Shown: positions 1-6,063 of the stretch, piece by piece
Numbering within the stretch: the stretch's first letter is position 1
Layout: each line of letters starts with the position of its first letter
Origin: Pseudomonadota bacterium
Lineage (GTDB): Bacteria > Pseudomonadota > Alphaproteobacteria > UBA8366 > JADFVY01
Assembly: GCA_030671915.1 (NCBI GenBank)
Contig: DAOVHN010000045.1
Span: 1-9,547 of the forward strand
DNA: 9,547 bases
Direction: 5' to 3'
The notes under the pieces: generated by a model
Databases searched by the model: none
What the model saw: the letters and a program-made list of their open reading frames with translations, nothing else
Told to the model about the DNA's origin: nothing
Made by a program: the position numbers and the translations under genes

Positions 1-38
1 GGCTGCCGCCGGGCGGAGCCCGCGGCCGAGACCGTCAC
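1..38 (-). CDS. Possible 5' end of a downstream gene (GTG start)
   Basis: A GTG at 38-36 overlaps the TGA stop of the multiheme cytochrome gene (GTGA, 4 bases), an arrangement often seen in translationally coupled genes. The frame stays open to the window edge and would read VTVSAAGSARRQ. A CAGGA sequence lies about 5 bases upstream, a poor ribosome-binding site. Only 12 codons are visible, so no product can be named. The overlap may be chance in GC-rich DNA. Confidence 0.2.
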   Translation of the reverse strand, partial: MTVSAAGSARRQ

Positions 39-1759
39 GAGTCCTGGGACGAGCCTTCCCCCTGTGCCCTCTTCAGGTAATTCCTGAACAGCCATTTCAA
101 TGTCAGATGTCCGATCGGCACGGAGATTCCGCCGAGAAACGCAAGGGCCAGCAGCACGTCCAGCAGCTTGATACGCGTGCCGCCAATGGCATAGAACCCG
201 CTTACCGAATTCACGGACATCACGGAATTCAGAACGTCCTTGTCGGCGTCGAAGCGCACCGGCCTGCCGTCGCGGCCGACGATCGACACGGTGACGCTCT
301 GGAACGGTTCGGCACCCTGCTGGTGGCAGTTGCTGCAGTCCCTGACCGCGCTTGTCTTGTCGGACAGCCGGTGGGCGTCGACACCGGTGCGAACCCCCAT
401 GCGACCCTGCAAAGTCATTTCGGCCGCATTTCCTTCGCGGTTGATGTCTCTGACGAGGTTCCACAACTCGAACGCATCCAGTCCATCGCCTTGCGCGTCG
501 GCGGAACGGATCCGGGCTTCGAATTGCGGCGCGTCCTGTGGCTCCGAGACCGGCATTTGTGCCGTGTTGTCGAAAAGTCTGAGCTCGACACTCCGCTGCG
601 CCAACGGTGCATGGCAGGCCGGGCACGAAACCGCCTCGAGATGCAGGGCCGTATTCGGGAGCCATTCCCGGTGGGCATCGATGGCACCCGGATGGCACCC
701 GAGGCATGCATCCCGCAACTGGTTGCCCGCCGCAGCCGGACCTATCTCGTGGGCGCGGTGGCAGTCCGCGCAGATTGGCGCATCGAAATGGCCCGGTTTA
801 CTCCGGGCCTGGCCGTGCATGCTGCCCAGATAGGCGTCGAAAATGTTGGCGTGACATTTCTTGCAGGGCACGCCGGTGACCGTCTCATAAACGGCCTTGG
901 GACGGACCGAATGGGCGCCGTGGCAATCCGTGCAGACCGGGGCCGCAAGGTTACCGTCCTTGATGAGTGTCGCATGAATGCTCCCCTCATATTGTTCGAA
1001 TTTTCCTTCGTGGCACTCGCGGCAGACCTGCGCCCGCGCAATGGCATGTTCGCGCGTGCTCGCGAAGAACTCCGTCTCATGGGTTTCCTTCGAGAATCCG
1101 GTATGGCAGTCCGCGCATTCATGGTCGGGATGCACCGAGTTGCGGAGGACCGCATCATCGACGGACAGCGCGAAGGATTCGCCGCTGTCCAGCCGGACGC
1201 TAAGGGCCTGTCCATGGCAAGTAAGGCAGTATGCCGTTTCGCCGGTGCCCGCCTTCCACTCTGAAATCGGTGTGACGGCATGCGCGTCGTGGCATTCGGC
1301 GCATGCCGGCCCGCCGGTCGTCGACGCGCGCGCGTGGTGCGCCGGGCCGTCTTTCAGGCTCTCGCCCGAGTGACATTGCGCGCAGACCTGCGACGCTTCA
1401 GCGGAATGTGCGCTCAGCGTTTCTATCGGCTTGTCCTCGGGATGGACCCCGAGGTCGACATCCGCGTGGCAGCCCGCGCATCCGACCCAGCCGTGGATCG
1501 AGTCTGCGAAAACATCGCCGCGAATGTGCAGCGAAAGGGCTTCCCCGTTCGCGAGATCTTTTTCCATTCCCTCCGAATCGTGGCACGAGAGACACGTCTC
1601 GTCGTCCTCGGGAAGAGAGTCGGTGGAACCGCCGACAGCGGCAGAGGCGGTCAGGGGCGCAGCGACGAATAGTATAAGAATTGCCGCGGCGGCGGCCGTG
1701 ACGAGGCCTGCGTAAGATGGGCCGCTTGCGGTGTGGCCTTCGATCCTGGAGCGTGCCAT
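35..1759 (-). CDS. Membrane-anchored 13-heme c-type cytochrome
   Basis: A 574-residue exported electron-transfer protein. I chose the ATG at 1759 (MARSRIEG) over the longer frame starting at 1831 because AAGGAG lies about 8 bases upstream and a signal peptide follows at once: a hydrophobic stretch at residues 17-36 and a likely cleavage after ASA/SAA near residue 40. I count 13 CXXCH heme c motifs, the first at 56-60 and 94-98, the twelfth at 379-383, the last at 475-479. Single His residues between motifs (for example in SIHG, GSIHA, GSMHG) could be distal ligands, as in bis-His multiheme cytochromes. About 90 residues without heme separate hemes 12 and 13. A transmembrane helix at about 530-556 ends in a basic tail (RNYLKR), which puts the hemes in the periplasm. 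Family: cytochrome c3/NrfB-like multiheme proteins; the exact redox partner is unknown. It is last of three genes behind a sigma-54-type promoter, 111 bases after the preceding gene, so it probably belongs to a regulated respiratory chain. Confidence 0.93.
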   Translation of the reverse strand: MARSRIEGHTASGPSYAGLVTAAAAAILILFVAAPLTASAAVGGSTDSLPEDDETCLSCHDSEGMEKDLANGEALSLHIRGDVFADSIHGWVGCAGCHADVDLGVHPEDKPIETLSAHSAEASQVCAQCHSGESLKDGPAHHARASTTGGPACAECHDAHAVTPISEWKAGTGETAYCLTCHGQALSVRLDSGESFALSVDDAVLRNSVHPDHECADCHTGFSKETHETEFFASTREHAIARAQVCRECHEGKFEQYEGSIHATLIKDGNLAAPVCTDCHGAHSVRPKAVYETVTGVPCKKCHANIFDAYLGSMHGQARSKPGHFDAPICADCHRAHEIGPAAAGNQLRDACLGCHPGAIDAHREWLPNTALHLEAVSCPACHAPLAQRSVELRLFDNTAQMPVSEPQDAPQFEARIRSADAQGDGLDAFELWNLVRDINREGNAAEMTLQGRMGVRTGVDAHRLSDKTSAVRDCSNCHQQGAEPFQSVTVSIVGRDGRPVRFDADKDVLNSVMSVNSVSGFYAIGGTRIKLLDVLLALAFLGGISVPIGHLTLKWLFRNYLKRAQGEGSSQDS

Positions 1760-1820
1760 TGGTCTTGCTCCTTTCCCAGTCGTCGGTTCGTTCGGGGATG
1801 TCCCATCAACCCCGGCGGCT

Positions 1821-1845
1821 GCCGCCGCCATCGCGGGGCGGCGGC
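1821..1845 (-). other. Intergenic GC hairpin between receiver gene and cytochrome gene
   Basis: Perfect 9-bp inverted repeat: GCCGCCGCC at 1821-1829 pairs with GGCGGCGGC at 1837-1845 around a 7-base loop. It lies in the 111-base gap between the second receiver gene and the cytochrome gene. No U-run follows on the transcribed strand, so it is not a classic terminator. It could stabilise or attenuate the transcript and so set the ratio of cytochrome to regulators. GC-rich repeats of this kind also arise by chance. Confidence 0.4.
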
Positions 1846-1870
1846 CTGCCGGTGAATGAGAGCCTTGCGG

Positions 1871-2623
1871 TTACTTCGGTTCGGGTTGTTTCATCAGCGT
1901 CCGGACGCCCATCCAGGCCAGTGCGCCAAGCCCGACGAAGGGCAGGAGAAGGGCATACGCCAGCCCGATAAACGGCGCCGCGGCGAAGAGGGCGAGGTTC
2001 CGCAGGAGGATGTATCGGGCCAATGTCCGGACGGCCATCCAGGCCAGCACGCCGAGCCCGAAGAAGGGCAGGAACAGGGCATAGGCCAGCCCGATAAAGG
2101 GCGCCGCCACGAACAGACCGACCTTCCCTGCGAAGGTCAGGATGTCCCTTAGCGCCCCCGGTTCCGCCGCGACGAAGGCCGTCTCCGTGATGGCCGCTTC
2201 GGTCTGTGGCAGGGCGATCGCCGCCGCTCCGGCCTGGGCAACAGGGGCAACCCCTTTCTCCTTGAGGGCCTTCAGCGTGATGCCCTCGATCATTGCCGGC
2301 GTCAGGGGCTTGCGGACAAAGCCGTTGACCCCCAGCACCCTGGCCTCGGCCTCGTTCTCTTCGGTCCCATAGCCGGTGATGATGACCACCGGAGTCCAGG
2401 GGCACTTTGCCTTGACCCGTCTGGCAACCTCGAGGCCGTCCATGCCCGGCATCTTGATGTCGGTAAAGACAACGTCATACTCCTCGCCGCTGCATTTGTT
2501 CAGGGCTTCCTCGCCATTGAGGGCCGTGCTTACGTCATACCCCTTGTCCGCGAGGACCCGATCGAAACTCCGACCGACGACCGCATCGTCGTCAACCACC
2601 AGAACTTTGTGTAAGGTTTTCAT
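1871..2623 (-). CDS. Response-regulator receiver with duplicated C-terminal membrane hairpin
   Basis: A 250-residue protein with no DNA-binding output domain. The ATG at 2623 (MKTLHKV) is preceded by AAGGAG with 8-base spacing; upstream in-frame ATGs lack such a site. Residues 5-120 form a CheY-like receiver with every key residue: acidic pocket D11-D12, phospho-acceptor D55 in TDIKMPG, T83 and K105. An Ala-rich linker (about 115-165) follows. The C-terminus holds two near-identical 42-residue units (about 168-209 and 210-250), each with the core AAPFIGLAYAL.LPF.GLG and ending LAW(M).VRTL. Each is long and hydrophobic enough for one or two membrane passes, with basic residues at the ends, so the protein is probably anchored in the inner membrane. 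It follows a stand-alone receiver by 71 bases and precedes the multiheme cytochrome. A likely role is phosphorylation-dependent action at the membrane on the electron-transfer system; this is inference, as I do not know the output domain as a characterised family. Confidence 0.88.
   Translation of the reverse strand: MKTLHKVLVVDDDAVVGRSFDRVLADKGYDVSTALNGEEALNKCSGEEYDVVFTDIKMPGMDGLEVARRVKAKCPWTPVVIITGYGTEENEAEARVLGVNGFVRKPLTPAMIEGITLKALKEKGVAPVAQAGAAAIALPQTEAAITETAFVAAEPGALRDILTFAGKVGLFVAAPFIGLAYALFLPFFGLGVLAWMAVRTLARYILLRNLALFAAAPFIGLAYALLLPFVGLGALAWMGVRTLMKQPEPK
1899..2128. repeat. Tandem duplication, 126-bp period, within the receiver gene
   Basis: Two direct copies, about 1899-2002 and 2025-2128, offset by exactly 126 bases (42 codons, in frame). 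Both begin GTCCGGACG and share long identical blocks such as CCATCCAGGCCAG and CCAGCCCGATAAA. They encode the two hydrophobic hairpin units. Similarity at DNA level, including many silent positions, points to a fairly recent internal duplication or ongoing gene conversion. Confidence 0.9.
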
Positions 2624-2655
2624 GACTGTTTCTCCTTCCTGGATGGGTGGAGCCA

Positions 2656-2671
2656 TTCGTCTTTCGACGAA
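2656..2671 (-). other. Short hairpin with GNRA-type tetraloop between the two receiver genes
   Basis: Perfect 6-bp inverted repeat TTCGTC/GACGAA with a 4-base loop. On the transcribed (minus) strand the loop reads GAAA, closed by a C-G pair, a stable GNRA tetraloop. It sits in the 71-base gap between the two receiver genes, about 33 bases before the second gene's start and with no U-run. It may serve as an mRNA stability or processing element. Short stems like this can also be accidental. Confidence 0.35.
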
Positions 2672-2694
2672 AACCGGCACTGGAACCAGGCCCG

Positions 2695-3102
2695 TCAACT
2701 CGGGCTCGCTCGGTCCCTTTGCAGGCCCCACTTTTTCTTCATCATTGCGCCGTTCGCGGCTTCGACGACATCATCCGGGCTGACAGGTTTGGCCAGATAG
2801 TTGTAGGCACCGAGCCTGACCGCCTCCTTGGCGGTCTCGATCGACGGGTAACCCGTGATGATGACCACCTCACTCCCGGGCCATCTTTCCTTGATCGTCT
2901 TGAGAACCCACATGCCGTCGGGACCTGGCATCCGAAGATCGAGCAGCACGACATCGAATGGGTGCTGCTCCATCGCCTGCAACGCCTCGATACCGTTCCA
3001 GGCCACCGCCGCATTGCATTTTACATCCGCCAGGATCCTGAGTTGACTATGGCGCACTACTTCTTCGTCATCGACGATGAGGATGTTGGCTTTTTCGTTC
3101 AT
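2695..3102 (-). CDS. Stand-alone CheY-like response-regulator receiver
   Basis: A 135-residue single-domain receiver, the first gene after the sigma-54-type promoter. The ATG at 3102 follows a GAGGTGG ribosome-binding sequence. The receiver is complete: D11 and D12 in IVDDE, phospho-acceptor D55 in LDLRMPG, T83 in IITGY and K105 in AKP. After the fold ends at about residue 122 there is only a short polar tail (MKKKWGLQRD), so there is no DNA-binding, enzymatic or AAA+ output. Such proteins act in phosphorelays or by binding a target protein. It shares the core layout and several motifs (VVIITGY, MPG.DG) with the second receiver immediately downstream, so the pair may have arisen by duplication and may be fed by one histidine kinase, which is not in the window. 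Confidence 0.92.
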   Translation of the reverse strand: MNEKANILIVDDEEVVRHSQLRILADVKCNAAVAWNGIEALQAMEQHPFDVVLLDLRMPGPDGMWVLKTIKERWPGSEVVIITGYPSIETAKEAVRLGAYNYLAKPVSPDDVVEAANGAMMKKKWGLQRDRASPS

Positions 3103-3142
3103 CTCGCCACCTCGCTTGCGTATGCGCTTTCACGTTAATAAT

Positions 3143-3159
3143 CGCAACTTGCGTGCCAG
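3143..3159 (-). promoter_or_regulatory. Sigma-54 (RpoN) -24/-12 promoter for the receiver-cytochrome operon
   Basis: Read on the minus strand the site is CTGGCACGCAAGTTGCG. It matches the RpoN consensus YTGGCACG-N4-TTGCW at every position except the last, with the required 10 bases between the -24 GG (within 3153-3158) and the -12 GC (3145-3144). Transcription should start near 3132, leaving a leader of about 30 bases with a good ribosome-binding site before the ATG at 3102. Sigma-54 promoters need an AAA+ enhancer-binding activator, so this operon should be silent until that activator receives its signal. Confidence 0.82.
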
Positions 3160-3194
3160 CGACGGCCGAGATCGAAGCGCACAATGAATATACT

Positions 3195-3208
3195 TTGATT
3201 TCAATTAA
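3195..3208. promoter_or_regulatory. FNR-like or IHF-like AT-rich site
   Basis: TTGAT-TTCA-ATTAA matches the FNR/ANR box TTGAT-N4-ATCAA in 9 of 10 defined positions. It lies about 70 bases upstream of the predicted sigma-54 start, too far for a typical class II FNR site. The spot between promoter and upstream palindrome is also where IHF usually binds to bend sigma-54 promoters, and the minus strand holds AATCAA, a partial IHF match. Either reading is tentative. Confidence 0.35.
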
Positions 3209-3240
3209 CTAGAACATGATAGCCGCGAGATGAATGCAAG

Positions 3241-3259
3241 TTCAGGCCCCCCCCCTGAA
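3241..3259. repeat. Nine-C homopolymer flanked by TTCAGG/CCTGAA inverted repeat
   Basis: C9 at 3247-3255, with the short inverted repeat TTCAGG (3241-3246) and CCTGAA (3254-3259) around it and a second run, C6, at 3261-3266. It lies between the sigma-54 promoter and the 17-bp palindrome. Homopolymers of this length are prone to slippage, so tract length could vary and change spacing in the control region. It is also a spot where sequencing errors are common. Confidence 0.5.
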
Positions 3260-3269
3260 TCCCCCCGAC

Positions 3270-3286
3270 GTACATAAATTATGTAC
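3270..3286. promoter_or_regulatory. 17-bp palindrome, candidate enhancer (upstream activator) site
   Basis: GTACATAA-A-TTATGTAC has perfect 8-bp arms around one central base. Its centre is about 146 bases upstream of the start predicted from the sigma-54 promoter, inside the range where enhancer-binding proteins of the NtrC type usually bind. No other promoter is obvious beside it. The activator is not encoded in the window. It could instead be an operator for an unrelated regulator. Confidence 0.55.
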
Positions 3287-3407
3287 ATCTCAGCGGGCCG
3301 AAATAAAGATTGCTGATTTTCTTCAACAGGTTAGAGAATTTCAGGGGTAGTATTTTTTCGTTATACACCCCCACCGAGGCATAAGACGCACCGAAATCTG
3401 GCGAATT

Positions 3408-3429
3408 GGCGGTCTTCATGGCGACCGCC
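3408..3429 (-). terminator. Possible terminator of the ugp-like operon
   Basis: Inverted repeat GGCGGTC (3408-3414) and GACCGCC (3423-3429) with an 8-base loop, starting about 70 bases after the stop of the EEP hydrolase gene. On the transcribed strand it is followed by AATTCGCCAGATTT, which is not a convincing U-run, so termination efficiency is uncertain and read-through towards the receiver operon is possible. Confidence 0.35.
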
Positions 3430-3497
3430 GCCTATGGGTCTTATCTGCGCCAGCGCGCCGGCACCGACCAATCCTGAAATGCGCTAGCGGCGAGCAT

Positions 3498-4349
3498 TTA
3501 CCGAAATTCCAGAAGCAGCGGCTGGTGATCCGAGGCGTCGGTTTCCTGATTGACCTCAATCCGCCCGGTGCGCGTGGCAACATCCGGGGTGACCAGGAAA
3601 AAGTCCCGGCAATGGGGGCCTTGCGGCCATTGTTCGCGGTCGAAGATGCCGCAGGTCGGATCGTGCGGCCGATCGCCATGCAATGCGCGCCAGGCGTCTT
3701 TCAGCGCCGGCGTGCCATTGGCGAAGGGCGCGACGAGCCTGCTATAAACCGCGTCGTCCGGCGCGATATTGAAATCGCCGCAAATGACGCAGGATGCCGG
3801 CCGTGGCAGCGGCGCATAGGGGCCGTCCACGGCGGCCGGCGGCCAGTTGGCATTGTCCGCCGATTCCGCGTGCAGCACGCGCAAGGCCCCGGCCTGTGCG
3901 AGACGCTGGGTTTGCGAATGATACTCCAGATGCGTGGTTACGATGCGCAGCGGTCCCGCTTCGGTCCGGACTACGACCTCGGTGGCCTGCCGCTGCATGC
4001 GCTTGACGCCGGTTTCCGGCGGGAAGGGTAGCAGATGGCGGAATGCCTGCGGGACCGGCAACCGCGACAGGATCAGATTGCCGAATTGCCGGCGCCGGCC
4101 GGATACCTCGCCGGGCCGGTCCAGCGCCGGCCCGAATATTGGCTCGTAGCCCGGAAAGAGCGACGCGAAAACCGCAACCTGGTCCGCGCCCTCGCCGCCG
4201 TCCAGATCCGGCATGAAGCGGGCGACTTCCTGCAAGCAGATTACATCCGGGTCGCCCCAACCCCGCGCGGCCTCGGCGATGCGCCCGGGGTCCACCCTGC
4301 CATCTACGCCCTTGGCGCATTGTATGTTCCAGGTGACGATCCTGGTCAT
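3498..4349 (-). CDS. EEP-family phosphodiesterase/phosphatase in ugp operon
   Basis: A 283-residue cytosolic hydrolase of the endonuclease/exonuclease/phosphatase (DNase I/sphingomyelinase-like) fold. The ATG at 4349 overlaps the stop of the upstream permease gene (ATGA), so it is translationally coupled; the frame also runs further upstream, but that stretch overlaps the permease. Hallmark residues are in the usual order: N8 in TWNIQ, E41 in LQEV (metal ligand), H140 in TTHLEYHS, D192 and N194 in GDFN, and D274-H275 in SDHQPL. There is no signal peptide or membrane helix. The family includes phosphodiesterases for nucleic acids, sphingomyelin and inositol phosphates, so sequence alone does not fix the substrate. 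Its place at the end of a glycerol-3-phosphate-type importer operon matches that of the glycerophosphodiesterase gene ugpQ in E. coli. I infer that it cleaves an imported phosphodiester inside the cell, but a nuclease role is not excluded. Confidence 0.88.
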   Translation of the reverse strand: MTRIVTWNIQCAKGVDGRVDPGRIAEAARGWGDPDVICLQEVARFMPDLDGGEGADQVAVFASLFPGYEPIFGPALDRPGEVSGRRRQFGNLILSRLPVPQAFRHLLPFPPETGVKRMQRQATEVVVRTEAGPLRIVTTHLEYHSQTQRLAQAGALRVLHAESADNANWPPAAVDGPYAPLPRPASCVICGDFNIAPDDAVYSRLVAPFANGTPALKDAWRALHGDRPHDPTCGIFDREQWPQGPHCRDFFLVTPDVATRTGRIEVNQETDASDHQPLLLEFR

Positions 4350-5170
4350 TTTATGCCCGCATGCATGAAGGATTGCACGAACTGGCGCTGGAACAGCAGG
4401 AACGCCAACAGCAGTGGCGCCACCGCCAGCAGGGTGCCCGCCGTTATGATCGACCAGTCCACGCCGGATTCCGGCGCCCCGAAAATCGCCAGCCCCACGG
4501 TGAGCGGCCGCGTCTCCACCGAATTGGTGATGATCAGCGGCCACAGGAAATTATTCCAGTGGTAGCTGACCGAAACCAGCCCGTAGGCGACATAGGTGGG
4601 CCGCGCCAGCGGGACGTAAACCTTCCACAGGACCTGCATAATGTTGCAGCCCTCGATCCGCGCCGCGTCCTCCAGTTCCCTGGGGATCGTCTTGAAGGTC
4701 TGGCGCAGCAGGAATATGCCGAAGGCGCTGGCCATGTAGGGCAGGCCGATACCCAGGATGGTGTCGACCGCGCCGATGCGGCTCATGGTCCGGTAGTTCT
4801 CGACGATCAGGATCTCGGGCATGATCATCAACTGCACCAGTACCAGCGCGAAGGCGATATCGCGGCCCCGGAACTCGAACCGAACGAAGGCATAGGCCGC
4901 CAGCGTGCACAGCACGAACTGCGCCAGCAGGATCGAGGAGACCAGCATGAAGGTGTTCAGGAAATAGCGCGCGAAGGGCGCCTGCGACCAGGCCTCGCGG
5001 AAATTCTCCAGGGTCAATGGCGCCAGCAGATCGAACCGGGTCGCGTATTCGGGCGGATGGAACGCGGCCCAGAAGGCATAAAGCAATGGCGCCAGCCACA
5101 GCACGGCCAGCAGCCACGCCGCGCCGATCTCCAGCCGCCAGGCAAACCCGCTATGGCGTCCCGCGATCAT
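4346..5170 (-). CDS. ugpE: ABC sugar/glycerol-phosphate transporter permease, UgpE-like
   Basis: A 274-residue inner-membrane permease of the MalG/UgpE class (E. coli UgpE is about 280). The ATG at 5170 gives an N-terminus (MIAGRHSGFAWRLE) that leads into the first membrane helix at about 15-36; it overlaps the stop of the preceding permease gene (ATGA). About six hydrophobic segments are visible. The EAA loop that docks on the ATPase is at 166-190 (LEDAARIEG, ending VPLARP). It should pair with the UgpA-like permease to form the translocation channel. The family is certain; the glycerol-3-phosphate assignment rests on the binding protein and on the GlpR-like regulator in the same locus. Confidence 0.85.
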   Translation of the reverse strand: MIAGRHSGFAWRLEIGAAWLLAVLWLAPLLYAFWAAFHPPEYATRFDLLAPLTLENFREAWSQAPFARYFLNTFMLVSSILLAQFVLCTLAAYAFVRFEFRGRDIAFALVLVQLMIMPEILIVENYRTMSRIGAVDTILGIGLPYMASAFGIFLLRQTFKTIPRELEDAARIEGCNIMQVLWKVYVPLARPTYVAYGLVSVSYHWNNFLWPLIITNSVETRPLTVGLAIFGAPESGVDWSIITAGTLLAVAPLLLAFLLFQRQFVQSFMHAGIK

Positions 5171-6048
5171 CGGTAATGAATCCTCTTGTCCATGATGAAG
5201 AACTGCCCGATGGCGATGATCGCCAGCGTCGCCAGCAGCGCCACGGTCAGGGTCGCCGCATAGGCCTCGTCGAGGAAGCTGAACGCAACCTCGTAAATGT
5301 AATAAAGCAACAGCGAACTTGCGTTGTCCGGCCCACCCTTGGTCAGGATGAACAACTGATCGACCAGCTTGAAGGAATTGATGGTTGCGTTGATCAGCAC
5401 GAACAGCGTGGTCGGCATCAACAGTGGGAAGGTCACCCGCCGGAAGTAATACCAGCGCCCGGCCCCTTCCAGCCGCCCGGCCTCCTCCAGCTCCGGCGGC
5501 AGCGATTGCAGCGCAGCCAGGAAGAAAATCATGAAGAACCCGGCTTCCTTCCAGATGGCCAGCACGACGATACACCACAGAACCGTGTCCGGGTCGCCCA
5601 GCCAGTTATGCGAGGGCAGGCCGAACAGCCTCATGAACTGGTCCAGCAGCCCGATCTCGGGGGTATAGAAAAACAGCCAGATATTGGCCACCGCGATCAT
5701 CGGCAGGATGGTCGGGGTGAAATAGGCCATGCGGGCGAGCCCGCGCAGCGGCAGCTTGCCGTTGACCCAGACCGCCATCAGGAGGGCGATCGCGATGCTG
5801 GCCGGAATGGTGCCCGCGGCGTAGAGGGCGTTATTGCGGACCACCTTCCAGAATATCTCGTCGTCGAGCATGTAGAGGTAGTTCTCGAGGCCCACATAGG
5901 CCGCCGGCCGCATCGCCGTGCCCTGCGAAAAGAAGCTGTGCCACAGGGTCGCGACGGTCGGGTAATGGGTGAAGGCGATCAACAGAATCGCCGCCGGCGT
6001 CAGCAGAAGCCAGCCATAAACCTGCCGCATGGTCGATGAAGTCCCCAT
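5167..6048 (-). CDS. ugpA: ABC sugar/glycerol-phosphate transporter permease, UgpA-like
   Basis: A 293-residue inner-membrane permease of the MalF/UgpA class, close to the size of E. coli UgpA (295). About six hydrophobic segments are seen, the first at 11-28. The EAA loop lies at 186-211 (LEEAGRLEGAGRW, ending FPLLMP), and the segment KLVDQLFILTKGGP after it is typical of this class. The start is uncertain: the ATG at 6048 has only a weak ribosome-binding site, while the ATG at 6030 (MRQVYGW) has GGGGA about 11 bases upstream; both keep the first helix. It follows the binding-protein gene by 63 bases, with a hairpin between, and overlaps the next permease gene by 4 bases. Confidence 0.87.
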   Translation of the reverse strand: MGTSSTMRQVYGWLLLTPAAILLIAFTHYPTVATLWHSFFSQGTAMRPAAYVGLENYLYMLDDEIFWKVVRNNALYAAGTIPASIAIALLMAVWVNGKLPLRGLARMAYFTPTILPMIAVANIWLFFYTPEIGLLDQFMRLFGLPSHNWLGDPDTVLWCIVVLAIWKEAGFFMIFFLAALQSLPPELEEAGRLEGAGRWYYFRRVTFPLLMPTTLFVLINATINSFKLVDQLFILTKGGPDNASSLLLYYIYEVAFSFLDEAYAATLTVALLATLAIIAIGQFFIMDKRIHYR

Positions 6049-6063
6049 CTTGCCCGGACTGGC

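Larger units (their letters stand above)
3103..3497. other. 395-base intergenic control region between the two operons
   Basis: This gap is richer in A and T than the coding DNA on either side. From high to low coordinates it holds a hairpin after the hydrolase gene, a 17-bp palindrome, a C9 tract, an AT-rich FNR/IHF-like site and the sigma-54 promoter. A 46-codon minus-strand frame from the ATG at 3419 to the TAA at 3279-3281 is open, but its ribosome-binding site is weak and its third-position GC is visibly lower than that of the neighbouring genes, so I do not call it as a gene. Confidence 0.7.

Noticed and set aside
107..1264. Long plus-strand frame of 385 codons opposite the cytochrome gene
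   Set aside because: It is the complement of a gene with 13 CXXCH motifs and a signal peptide; long antisense frames are common in GC-rich DNA and this one has no recognisable domain.
1760..1831. Longer N-terminus for the cytochrome starting at 1831
   Set aside because: The extension lacks a ribosome-binding site and would bury the signal peptide; the ATG at 1759 has AAGGAG at proper spacing.
1811..1852. GC-rich inverted repeats as a rho-independent terminator ahead of the cytochrome
   Set aside because: No U-run follows on the transcribed strand, and the cytochrome gene has no convincing separate promoter; kept only as an intergenic hairpin.
3279..3419. 46-codon minus-strand frame (MKTANSPDF...) in the intergenic region
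   Set aside because: Weak ribosome-binding sequence, third-position GC well below that of neighbouring genes, no recognisable domain, and it ends inside the 17-bp palindrome; more likely non-coding control DNA.
4361..5176. Plus-strand frame opposite the ugpE-like gene, rich in Gln and Arg
   Set aside because: Low-complexity, Q/R/G-rich translation typical of the reverse complement of hydrophobic membrane-protein codons; no domain or start signal.
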